A DNA stretch of 5,998 nt from an uncultured Tissierellia bacterium (lineage in GTDB: Bacteria > Bacillota > Clostridia > Tissierellales > Peptoniphilaceae), in assembly GCA_902489145.1 (NCBI GenBank), contig CABTYV010000065.1, forward strand, positions 1 through 5,998. The letters run 5' to 3'. Of the stretch, positions 1-5,997 are shown piece by piece. The notes under the pieces are model-generated. The model ran no database searches. It was not told the DNA's origin and saw only the letters and a program-made list of their open reading frames with translations. The translations under genes were made by a program, and so were the position numbers. Each line of letters starts with the position of its first letter. Position 1 is the first letter of the stretch.

Positions 1-1
1 C

Positions 2-1057
2 TTGGTCAACTCCTGCAATCCGGGCTTTGTGCAGGTGGCCTGGAAGATTGGACCGGAACGCTTTTATTCCTTCTTACAAGCCTTTCTTTTTGGACAAAAA
101 TCCGGCGTCGATCTGCCTTCAGAAGTCGCCTCTGTATTGCCCAAAAAGCTTTCTGACTTAGGCCAGGCGCGCTTCGCTACCATGGCCTATGGGCACGGGA
201 TTTCCGTCACGCCCTTGCAGATGCTCTCTGCGGCCAATGCGGTGATCAACGGGGGCTATTTCTATACGCCTCATATTTTCTTACAATCCCTTTCGGAGGA
301 TCATAAACCTTTATCGAACTACCAGGTGGAAAAGAAAGACCGAATATTATCGGAAGAAAGCTCCAAAACCATGCGGGCCTACCTCCACGCAGCCGCGCCC
401 AAACCCTTTGATCGGATCGGCGAGGAGGAGATGGGCGGTAAGTCGGGCACCTCGCTGATCGCAGAGCAGGGCGCCTATACAAGGGATGTCGCGGCCTCCT
501 ACTTTGCCTTTTTCCCGGTGGAAAAGCCCCGTTATTCCGTCCTGGTGGTCTCCTATCGTCCGGTCAATCGAGGCTACGGGGTTCAGGTAGCAGGGCCGGC
601 TGCGACGGAGACGCTACGACGTTATGTGAGTGAGGTCGAAGGGCTCAGGAAAAAGTCGGATCTCGCCGGCCGGCCCATGCCCGATCTTTGTGGTAAAACG
701 GTCAGGGAAGCCAGAAGCGGCGGCCTATCCCTTTCGCTCTATGGCGCCATGACCGAATATTCGATTATCGCGGAGCAGAAGCCGAAGGCGGGCGTGCTTA
801 CGCCGGCGGATGCGACCGTTCAAGTCTATCCTGATGCAGCCGCCTCCTTCCGGGTCCCAGATCTGAGGGGAAAGGACAAGAAAGCACTCGACCAAATCAT
901 GGCGGGCCTGGGCTATGCGTATGATTGCAAGGGACAGGGGCGCGTCGTTTCCCAGTCGCCCACCCCTGGGACTAAGGTCCCGGGTCAGACACGCCTGCGC
1001 TTTACTTTAGAGGAAGAAAAAAAGGAGGAATCGACGCATGCATCAGGAAATCACTAA
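2..1057 (+). CDS. Class B penicillin-binding protein (D,D-transpeptidase) with two PASTA domains, 3' part only
   Basis: This is the C-terminal 351 residues of a membrane-anchored transpeptidase that crosslinks peptidoglycan outside the membrane at the division site or spore cortex. The reading frame is already open at the window edge; the N-terminal anchor, dimerisation region and the catalytic serine (SxxK) motif lie upstream, so the TTG at position 2 is not a real start. The second transpeptidase motif is SCN at residues 4-6 of the visible part, and the third is KSG (GGKSGTS) at residues 145-151, nucleotides 440-448. The segment GHGISVTPLQML between them is typical of PBP2x/SpoVD/PbpB enzymes. 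Two PASTA repeats follow, about residues 221-278 and 281-338 (the latter with VPDLRG and VVSQSPTPGTKVP). The charged tail EEEKKEES ends in an overlap with mraY. Two PASTA repeats and direct adjacency to mraY recall PBP2x of streptococci, whereas SpoVD usually has one. Family is certain; PbpB, SpoVD or PBP2x identity is open. Confidence 0.95.
   Translation: MVNSCNPGFVQVAWKIGPERFYSFLQAFLFGQKSGVDLPSEVASVLPKKLSDLGQARFATMAYGHGISVTPLQMLSAANAVINGGYFYTPHIFLQSLSEDHKPLSNYQVEKKDRILSEESSKTMRAYLHAAAPKPFDRIGEEEMGGKSGTSLIAEQGAYTRDVAASYFAFFPVEKPRYSVLVVSYRPVNRGYGVQVAGPAATETLRRYVSEVEGLRKKSDLAGRPMPDLCGKTVREARSGGLSLSLYGAMTEYSIIAEQKPKAGVLTPADATVQVYPDAAASFRVPDLRGKDKKALDQIMAGLGYAYDCKGQGRVVSQSPTPGTKVPGQTRLRFTLEEEKKEESTHASGNH
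1023..1028 (+). promoter_or_regulatory. Ribosome binding site of mraY inside the PBP gene
   Basis: A perfect AGGAGG sits 9 nt before the mraY ATG at 1038. It lies within the last codons of the PBP gene, in the stretch that encodes its Lys/Glu-rich tail. It fixes the mraY start and implies that the two genes are translated in overlapping fashion. Confidence 0.85.
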
Positions 1058-2012
1058 TGCCCTGATCGGCTTTTTCTGGGCCAGCATCCTTAGCTTGGGC
1101 GGCACCTATGGGTGGATTCGTTTCTCAAAGCGGGAGGCCATTGGCCAGCCCATTCGCTCCGATGGCAATCAGGCGCATCTGAAAAAAGCGGGCACGCCCA
1201 CCATGGGTGGCGTCGTTTTTACCTTGACGGCACTGATTCTGCTTTTTATCCTTCAAGGCTTTCATCCCGAAACCATTTTCTTAGCCCTGTCCACCTTTGG
1301 CTTTGCCGGTATTGGGTTTTTGGATGATTATGAAAAGGTCAAAAAGAAGGAAAATGAAGGGCTCACCCCCCGACAAAAGCTGTATCTTCAGTTTGCCCTG
1401 GCCTTTGTCCTTGTCCTCTTTGCCTTCCTGATGCAAGGGGCCTTAGGTCGTCAAAAAATTCCCTTTTTCAATGTGACTTGGCAGTGGGGGATCTTCTGGA
1501 TCCCCATCCTGATGTTCGTGCTCGTGGGCACGGCCAATGCGGTCAACCTGACCGATGGTCTGGATGGCCTTTGTGCTGGGGTGAGCCTACCGGTCTTTTT
1601 TGCCCTGGCTTTAGCAGGATGGCTCTATCCCTTGCCAGGCCAAATGACGGGCCGAGTGTATAGCCTCCTTTTCGCAGGGGCGCTGGTAGGCTATCTATTT
1701 TTCAATGCCCATCCCGCCTCGCTTATGATGGGCGATACGGGGTCCATGGCCATCGGGGGCGCACTTTGTGGTCTGGTCTTGCTCTATAACCGGCCGCTCT
1801 ACCTGGTGATCCTGGGTGGAGTCTACCTGATGGAAGCCCTTTCCGTGATCCTTCAGGTTGCGTATTTTAAGCGGACTGGCGGAAAGCGACTTTTCAAGAT
1901 GTCACCGATTCATCATCATTTCGAACTATCCGGCTTTCCGGAGGAGAAAATCACCGTAGCCTTTTCCCTGATTTCGCTCCTCCTATCGCTCGTGACCCTG
2001 ATTATTCTGTAA
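1038..2012 (+). CDS. mraY: Phospho-N-acetylmuramoyl-pentapeptide-transferase (lipid I synthase)
   Basis: MraY is the polytopic membrane enzyme that transfers phospho-MurNAc-pentapeptide from UDP to undecaprenyl phosphate, giving lipid I, the first membrane step of peptidoglycan synthesis. The 324-residue protein has the usual family length and about ten hydrophobic segments, the first at residues 7-26 and the last at 303-324. Signature motifs are all present: GTPTMGG (52-58), the Asp pair in FLDDYEK (D96, D97), the NAVNLTDGLDGL block (167-178), MGDTGS (231-236, with the Mg-site D233) and the cytoplasmic SPIHHHFE histidine triad (H292-H294). The ATG is chosen for the AGGAGG 9 nt upstream and the family-typical N-terminus. 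It overlaps the upstream PBP gene by 20 nt and is followed by murD after 15 nt. murE and murF, which often precede mraY, are not between it and the PBP gene. Confidence 0.97.
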   Translation: MHQEITNALIGFFWASILSLGGTYGWIRFSKREAIGQPIRSDGNQAHLKKAGTPTMGGVVFTLTALILLFILQGFHPETIFLALSTFGFAGIGFLDDYEKVKKKENEGLTPRQKLYLQFALAFVLVLFAFLMQGALGRQKIPFFNVTWQWGIFWIPILMFVLVGTANAVNLTDGLDGLCAGVSLPVFFALALAGWLYPLPGQMTGRVYSLLFAGALVGYLFFNAHPASLMMGDTGSMAIGGALCGLVLLYNRPLYLVILGGVYLMEALSVILQVAYFKRTGGKRLFKMSPIHHHFELSGFPEEKITVAFSLISLLLSLVTLIIL

Positions 2013-2027
2013 TGCTGGGAGGCTTCT

Positions 2028-3377
2028 ATGAAACATGTAAGGACGAATATTCATTATGACCATGTGCTGCTGTACGGACTGGGCGTGACGGGCCGGTCGA
2101 TCCTAAACACCTTGCCGCTTTTGGGCACTAGAGTCAGCGTGATCAATGATGGACCGATCGATCTCGATGATCTGCTGGACCCGGAGATTGACCGGGGGCT
2201 CATTGACCTGGTAAGCGAGGAGCAAGCACTTCCTTGGTCATCGATTGATGTGGTCTTAAAAGCCCCAGTCATTCCGCTCGATAAGCCCCTGCTTCAGGAG
2301 GCCCGCCGCAGAGGCTTGGGCGTGTATTCGGACCTGGAGCTCCTCTACCTTCTGGTGGGGGGAGAGCGGCTCATCGCCATCACCGGATCGAACGGAAAAA
2401 CGACGACCACATCGATGGTGGCGGCGCTTTTAAACGGTGCGGGACGCAAAGCGATTGCCTGCGGCAATATAGGTTATCCGGTTTTTGACGCCTTTCGAGA
2501 AGCGACGGATGATACCTGGCTGGTCTGTGAGGCTTCTTCCTTCCAACTGGCCTCTGTAGAGACCTTTGCCCCTCATATTGCGGCCATTTTAAATATCACA
2601 CCGGATCACCTGGATTGGCATGGCTCCTTTGAAGCATATGCCGATTGTAAGGCGCGGGTAGGAAGCCAGCAAAAAAAAGAGGATGTGCTTTTTCTCAATC
2701 CAACGGATTCCATCAGTCAGACCTTTTTGCAGGAAGGACGGTTTACCGGACGGACCCTGCCCATTGACCGGATGGGCGCTATGGCCGATCAAATCCGAAA
2801 GCCTGGCTTCTGGACGCTTATTGGGCCGCACAATGTGGACAATGCGCTTTTTGCAGCGGGCATTTGCCAGGAGGCGGGGCTAAATCCGGTTGAAATTTTG
2901 GAGGGACTCAGCCATTTTCATGCGATTGAGCACCGGATGGAGTGGGTGGCAGAGGTCGACGGCGTGACCTATATCAATGACTCCAAGGCGACCAACGTCG
3001 ATTCCGCTGTCCGGGCGATCCGATCGCTGGAGGCTCCGATCATTTTGATTGCGGGGGGATTTGATAAAAAAGTGCCCTTTGACGATCTTTACGAGGCCTT
3101 TCGGGAGCGGGGCAAGGCGATGCTTCTGCTGGGACAGACCAAGGATCAGCTCCGCCAGGGCATGGAGCAAGCAGGCATGGGGGAGCGGGTCCATCTGGTC
3201 GACACTCTGAAGGAGGCAGTTGCTTTGGGCGCCCGGCTTGCGGAACGCGGCGATGTCGTGATGCTTTCTCCCGCTTCCGCCTCCTGGGGCATGTATCATA
3301 ATTTCGAAGAACGAGGCCGGGAGTTTAAGGACCTGGTTGCGGCCTTGAAGGAAACAAAGTCCACAGATAAAGCGTAG
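2028..3377 (+). CDS. murD: UDP-N-acetylmuramoyl-L-alanine--D-glutamate ligase
   Basis: MurD is the cytoplasmic ATP-dependent ligase that adds D-glutamate to UDP-MurNAc-L-Ala. The 449 residues match the family length and its three domains: substrate-binding N-domain (about 10-105, with YGLGVTGRS), ATPase domain (about 113-305) and C-domain (306-445). Visible motifs are the P-loop GSNGKTTTT (120-128), GNIG (146-149), EASSFQL (168-174), TPDHLDWHG (191-199), the likely carbamylated Lys (K208), HNVDNA (268-273), EHRMEWV (301-307) and NDSKATN (317-323). Positions equivalent to E. coli substrate contacts N138, H183, K319, T321, S415 and F422 are kept (N147, H194, K320, T322, S419, F426). Two spots differ from the family: APVIP (79-83) where SPGI is usual, and SASWG (417-421) where CAS-x-D is usual. 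GGGAGG at 2017-2022 supports the ATG at 2028. Confidence 0.96.
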   Translation: MKHVRTNIHYDHVLLYGLGVTGRSILNTLPLLGTRVSVINDGPIDLDDLLDPEIDRGLIDLVSEEQALPWSSIDVVLKAPVIPLDKPLLQEARRRGLGVYSDLELLYLLVGGERLIAITGSNGKTTTTSMVAALLNGAGRKAIACGNIGYPVFDAFREATDDTWLVCEASSFQLASVETFAPHIAAILNITPDHLDWHGSFEAYADCKARVGSQQKKEDVLFLNPTDSISQTFLQEGRFTGRTLPIDRMGAMADQIRKPGFWTLIGPHNVDNALFAAGICQEAGLNPVEILEGLSHFHAIEHRMEWVAEVDGVTYINDSKATNVDSAVRAIRSLEAPIILIAGGFDKKVPFDDLYEAFRERGKAMLLLGQTKDQLRQGMEQAGMGERVHLVDTLKEAVALGARLAERGDVVMLSPASASWGMYHNFEERGREFKDLVAALKETKSTDKA

Positions 3378-3408
3378 GGTAAATTCATCAGAAGAGAGGA
3401 GGGGGCAG

Positions 3409-4638
3409 ATGTCTGCTAATAAACATGCGAAAAAAGCGTCCACGCCATCCTTGTGGCGCACCCTGTTCCAGCCCAGGGGCTCCTTGGACCGCGTGCTATT
3501 GTTTTTGGTCGTCGCTTTTATCCTCTTTGGGATTCTGATGGTTTTTTCGGCTTCCGCTCCTTGGGCTATTAAAGAAAAACAGGATCCAAATTTTGTAGTT
3601 AAGCGGGATCTGGTCTGGGGCGTATTGTCGATCCTCGCTATGGGGGTGGTTTCGAGGATTCCCTTTTCCTTTTACCGCCGTTATGCGTTTGGCCTCTACG
3701 CCCTTTCGCTCCTGCTTTGCCTCTTGTGCTTTGCGCCGATCATCGGGGCCCCGACCAACAACGCTCACCGCTGGATTGGCTACAAGGCCGTCACCCTGAT
3801 GCCATCGGATTACCTGAAAATCAGTTCGGTCATGGTGCTGGCTGCCTTCTTTACCAAGGGCGGAGGGGCCTCGCTTTCGATGGGGAAGCGATTTTTATTG
3901 ATCCTGGTCTTTGCCGGGGTCACGCTTTTACCGATTATCAAGCAGCCCAATTTTTCGGCCGTTGTGGTCATCGGCGCTACCATCATCGCCGTTTACTTTA
4001 TGGCGGGCATGAAGTGGCCGGAGATGATTGTCTGGGGGATCCTGATCGTCCTGGCCTTGCTGGTGGCCTTTTGGCCCAGAGAGGGCAATTACCGTCTGAC
4101 CCGCCTTTTGGTGATGTTGGACCCCTTCCGGGATCCGCTCAATGAAGGCTGGCAGCTCCTACAGTCCCTCTTCGCTGTCTCCACCGGTCGGCTTTTTGGC
4201 GTGGGCTTCGGCATGAGCCGGCAAAAGTTCGACTATCTGGCCGATGAGCCCCATAATGACTTTATTTTTGCCGTGCTTTGTGAGGAATTGGGCTTTGTGG
4301 GGGCCCTTCTATTTATCCTTCTTTATGCCTATATGATCTACCGGATGATACAGAATGTGCGAAAAAATCCGGACCCCTTCTCCCGCCTTTTGGGCTTTGG
4401 CCTGACCTTTATCATTGCCTTCCAGGCCCTGGTGAATATCGGGGTCTCCATTGGTTTCGTGCCTCCGACCGGGATCACCTTGCCCTTTATATCTTATGGG
4501 GGATCCTCCCTCCTGGCTGTCAGCGTCATGATGGGGATGATTTTACAGCTTTCTCGAACACCGGCGTCTTCTGTCCATCGCGTGCGCCCAAAAAAGCACT
4601 GGCGCAAGCCTGCTTCGGAGGTGATTGACAATGGATAA
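3409..4638 (+). CDS. ftsW: SEDS-family peptidoglycan glycosyltransferase FtsW (SpoVE-like)
   Basis: FtsW is a polytopic SEDS protein that polymerises lipid II into glycan strands at the septum, working with a class B PBP such as the one at the window start. The 409-residue protein has about ten membrane segments beginning near residue 28, after a basic cytoplasmic N-terminus. Family landmarks are FSASAP (46-51), AHRWIG (119-124), MPSDYLKIS (131-139), KQPNFSAVV (178-186), the GVGFGMSRQKFDYL block (264-277), PHNDFIFAVLCEELG (281-295) and PPTGITLPFISYGGSSLL (352-369). D284 in PHNDFIFA corresponds to the catalytic aspartate of the extracellular loop. KQPNF replaces the EPDFGT of proteobacterial proteins, a variation expected among Firmicutes. 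The AGGAGG at 3397-3402, 6 nt before the ATG, sets the start. The 3' end overlaps ftsQ; murG, which commonly follows ftsW/spoVE, is missing here. A spoVE identity cannot be separated from ftsW by sequence. Confidence 0.94.
   Translation: MSANKHAKKASTPSLWRTLFQPRGSLDRVLLFLVVAFILFGILMVFSASAPWAIKEKQDPNFVVKRDLVWGVLSILAMGVVSRIPFSFYRRYAFGLYALSLLLCLLCFAPIIGAPTNNAHRWIGYKAVTLMPSDYLKISSVMVLAAFFTKGGGASLSMGKRFLLILVFAGVTLLPIIKQPNFSAVVVIGATIIAVYFMAGMKWPEMIVWGILIVLALLVAFWPREGNYRLTRLLVMLDPFRDPLNEGWQLLQSLFAVSTGRLFGVGFGMSRQKFDYLADEPHNDFIFAVLCEELGFVGALLFILLYAYMIYRMIQNVRKNPDPFSRLLGFGLTFIIAFQALVNIGVSIGFVPPTGITLPFISYGGSSLLAVSVMMGMILQLSRTPASSVHRVRPKKHWRKPASEVIDNG
4617..4623 (+). promoter_or_regulatory. Ribosome binding site deciding the ftsQ start
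   Basis: GGAGGTG, complementary to the 16S rRNA end, lies in the last codons of ftsW. It is 7 nt from the ATG at 4631 but only 1 nt from the in-frame TTG at 4625. The ATG is therefore the likely start, giving a protein beginning MDKKRKQ and an 8-nt overlap with ftsW. Confidence 0.8.
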
Positions 4639-5371
4639 AAAAAGAAAACAGCCCAAAGGGCTCAGGCCTTGGTTCCTGTTGGGCTTCCTTTTCCTTTTCG
4701 CCCTGAGCATCTGGTTTTTGCTGGCGAGCTCCTTTTTTCGCATCCGCTATGTCAATGTAGAGGGCAATGCCTTGCTCAGCAAGGAGGAGGTGGTGGCGAA
4801 GATGGGACCCATTCGGGGCAATCTTTTTCTCTTTTCTACCCGTCAGGCCACTGGCCGCCTCCTTCAGGTGCCGGGCATTGACCGGGTCAGGATCCAAAGG
4901 TCCCTGCCCAACCGGCTCAATGTGGAGATTGAGGAAGCCTATCTCCTGGGTCATCTCCAGGGCAAAACGGATTATTATTTGGACAATAAGGGAGTGGTTC
5001 TGAGCAAGGAAACCCAGAAAGACAGGCTGAGCCGCCTGGATCCCCTGGAAATTCTCTGGAAAAGGGGAACCCCCCAGCCGGGGAAGGTCCTTTTTCAGGA
5101 TCCGCGGGAGCTGGACCTGCTAAAAGCCCTTTTTAAGACGAGAATTTCCGACCAGATCCAGCAAGTATGTTTTGATAATACGAGTAATATTGATATAATG
5201 TATAAGAATATTGCCATCCATTTTGGGGAGCCGGACAATATTTTCAACAAGATTAAAAATTTGACGGGCGTCCTGCAGGAAATCTCCGATCAAAAGATTC
5301 CGGCCACCCAGGTGATCATGAATCAGGGCGAGCGGATTATCGTCGTCAAAGAAGCGCAGGAAAAAAAGTAG
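4631..5371 (+). CDS. ftsQ: Cell division protein FtsQ/DivIB
   Basis: FtsQ (DivIB in Gram-positives) is a bitopic membrane protein that links early and late divisome parts, acting with FtsL and DivIC outside the membrane. The 246 residues read: a basic cytoplasmic tail (MDKKRKQPKGLR), one membrane segment (about 13-33), a POTRA domain (about 36-101, starting FRIRYVNVEGN and ending PNRLNVEIEE), then the FtsQ beta domain (about 102-240) with the characteristic DYYLDNKGVVL (114-124). It has the family's short cytoplasmic form. The start is placed at ATG 4631 because GGAGGTG is 7 nt upstream; a TTG two codons earlier is too close to it. It overlaps ftsW by 8 nt. The segment encoding about residues 180-196 is clearly more A/T-rich than the rest and contains a promoter-like sequence. 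ftsZ follows after 56 nt with no ftsA between. Confidence 0.9.
   Translation: MDKKRKQPKGLRPWFLLGFLFLFALSIWFLLASSFFRIRYVNVEGNALLSKEEVVAKMGPIRGNLFLFSTRQATGRLLQVPGIDRVRIQRSLPNRLNVEIEEAYLLGHLQGKTDYYLDNKGVVLSKETQKDRLSRLDPLEILWKRGTPQPGKVLFQDPRELDLLKALFKTRISDQIQQVCFDNTSNIDIMYKNIAIHFGEPDNIFNKIKNLTGVLQEISDQKIPATQVIMNQGERIIVVKEAQEKK
5172..5199 (+). promoter_or_regulatory. Putative sigma-A promoter inside ftsQ, directed at ftsZ
   Basis: A -35 box TTGATA (5172-5177, 5 of 6 to TTGACA) is separated by 16 nt from a perfect -10 box TATAAT (5194-5199). The -10 box is preceded by TG at 5191-5192, giving the extended form TGnTATAAT. Transcription would begin near 5206, about 220 nt before the ftsZ ATG. The surrounding sequence is A/T-rich within an otherwise GC-richer gene. 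In E. coli and other bacteria ftsZ is known to receive extra transcription from promoters inside upstream dcw genes. Activity here is inferred from sequence only. Confidence 0.55.
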
Positions 5372-5417
5372 GCAGGGCATTTTGCCAGGATCCAGCATAA
5401 GGATGAAAGGAAGACAC

Positions 5418-5424
5418 GGGGGGA
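5418..5424 (+). promoter_or_regulatory. Weak, G-run ribosome binding site of ftsZ
   Basis: GGGGGGA ends 3 nt before the ftsZ ATG at 5428. It is purine-only but departs from the AGGAGG used by the upstream genes. A better AAAGGAAG (5406-5413) lies too far away. The 56-nt ftsQ-ftsZ spacer that contains it shows no stem plus T-run that would act as a terminator. Confidence 0.45.
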
Positions 5425-5427
5425 CCA

Positions 5428-5889
5428 ATGACCAGCAATTTTGATATGGAACTGAATAATGACGGCATGGCGAAAATTAAGGTTTTAGGCGTAGGTGGAG
5501 GTGGCAACAACGCTTTGAACCGCATGCAAAGAGAAGGTCTGGAGGGCGTTGAATTTATTGCGGTTAACACCGATAAACAGATTCTCGATGTCATCGATGC
5601 GGATCGAAAGCTGCAGATTGGGACCAAGCTCACGCGCGGACTCGGATCAGGCGGCGACCCCCAGGTGGGTTCGAAGGCAGCCGAGGAATCGAAAACCGAT
5701 CTTTCCGACCTGCTGCAAAACACCGACATGGTCTTTATCACGGCCGGTATGGGGGGTGGGACTGGCACCGGGGCTGCGCCCATCATTGCTGAAGTTTCCC
5801 GCCAAAACAACATTTTAACGGTAGGCGGCGGCACCAAACCCTTTGGATTTGAAGGGCGCAAGCCGGCCGCCCAGGCCGAAGCCGGGATC
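5428..5889 (+). CDS. ftsZ: Cell division GTPase FtsZ, N-terminal part only, cut off at a chimeric join
   Basis: FtsZ is the tubulin-like GTPase that polymerises into the cytoplasmic Z-ring. The visible 154 residues carry the nucleotide-binding N-domain: KIKVLGVGGGGNNALNRM (17-34), AVNTDKQ (46-52), GTKLTRGLGSGGDPQVG and KAAEES, and the tubulin signature GGGTGTG (109-115). The ATG at 5428 gives the usual short extension before the first strand. Homology runs through KPFGFEGRK to the QAEAGI block and stops at I154, encoded by 5887-5889. The frame stays open to the window end but residues after 154 do not resemble FtsZ, which should continue with the VDTLIVIPNDRLL region. The T7 catalytic loop and the C-terminal tail are missing. 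Near the break, VGGGTKPF replaces the near-invariant VGVVTKPF and GRKPA replaces GRKRA, possibly base-call errors. The lost part is probably present in the organism. Confidence 0.93.
5886..5889. other. Probable chimeric junction at a GATC site
   Basis: FtsZ homology on the + strand ends in the codons for Gly-Ile (GGG-ATC), and an unrelated coding fragment on the - strand ends in a GAT (Asp) codon read from the same four bases. The - strand family pattern expects Asp-His (GATCAY) there, so both parents would naturally carry GATC at this point. A single GATC at the switch is what ligation of Sau3AI/MboI/DpnII ends produces. The site happens to form GGATCC (5885-5890), but intact GGATCC also occurs at 1498, 3582, 4501 and 5388, so a complete BamHI digest is unlikely. 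Confidence 0.75.
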
Positions 5890-5997
5890 CAGGCTCGCGT
5901 CCTCAAACGCCAGCCGGATCGCCTTCTCCGGCAGCGCCGGATACATGCACGCCCACAACTCGGTTGGAATCCATGCGCCGTTGGAGTGCTTCCATTC
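5887..5997 (-). CDS. Fragment resembling ADP-ribosylglycohydrolase family protein, foreign to the cluster
   Basis: The reverse strand is open for 37 codons from the window edge to the GATC junction and reads as natural protein: it contains NGAWIPTELWACMYP, then LPEKAIRLAFEDASLD. From memory this matches the part of ADP-ribosylglycohydrolase (DraG/ARH-like) proteins where a 'W..yPg.Pe.A...A..Da.vdH' pattern precedes the HGxGEGxY metal-site segment. That following segment is lost at the junction, where Pro replaces the expected His. Members remove ADP-ribose from proteins or nucleic acids, but the fragment is too short to assign a substrate. GC at third positions is 30 of 37. Neither start nor stop is present. 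It probably comes from another genome locus or organism joined at the GATC. Family assignment is moderate; that the - strand rather than the + strand is coding here is more secure. Confidence 0.5.

Noticed and set aside
2880..3461. Long open frame on the - strand (193 codons) opposite murD and the ftsW start.
   Set aside because: It is fully antisense to murD, whose motifs are intact, and its translation shows no recognisable domain. Long antisense frames are expected in GC-rich coding sequence.
4625..4630. TTG at 4625 as the ftsQ start.
   Set aside because: Only 1 nt separates it from GGAGGTG, whereas the ATG two codons later has a normal 7-nt spacing.
5186..5242. Three AATATT hexamers (5186, 5207, 5237) around the ftsQ-internal promoter as a possible operator.
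   Set aside because: The same hexamer occurs in ordinary coding sequence at 343, 756 and 2046, and the spacing (21 and 30 nt) is not decisive.
5372..5427. Terminator or regulatory hairpin between ftsQ and ftsZ (GGCA ... TGCC near 5372-5386).
   Set aside because: The stem is only four pairs and no T-run follows.
5346..5906. Open frame of 186 codons on the - strand opposite ftsZ.
   Set aside because: It lies antisense to FtsZ motifs, crosses the chimeric junction and has low-complexity Pro/Ser-rich content. It is a shadow, and not the same frame as the ADP-ribosylglycohydrolase-like fragment.
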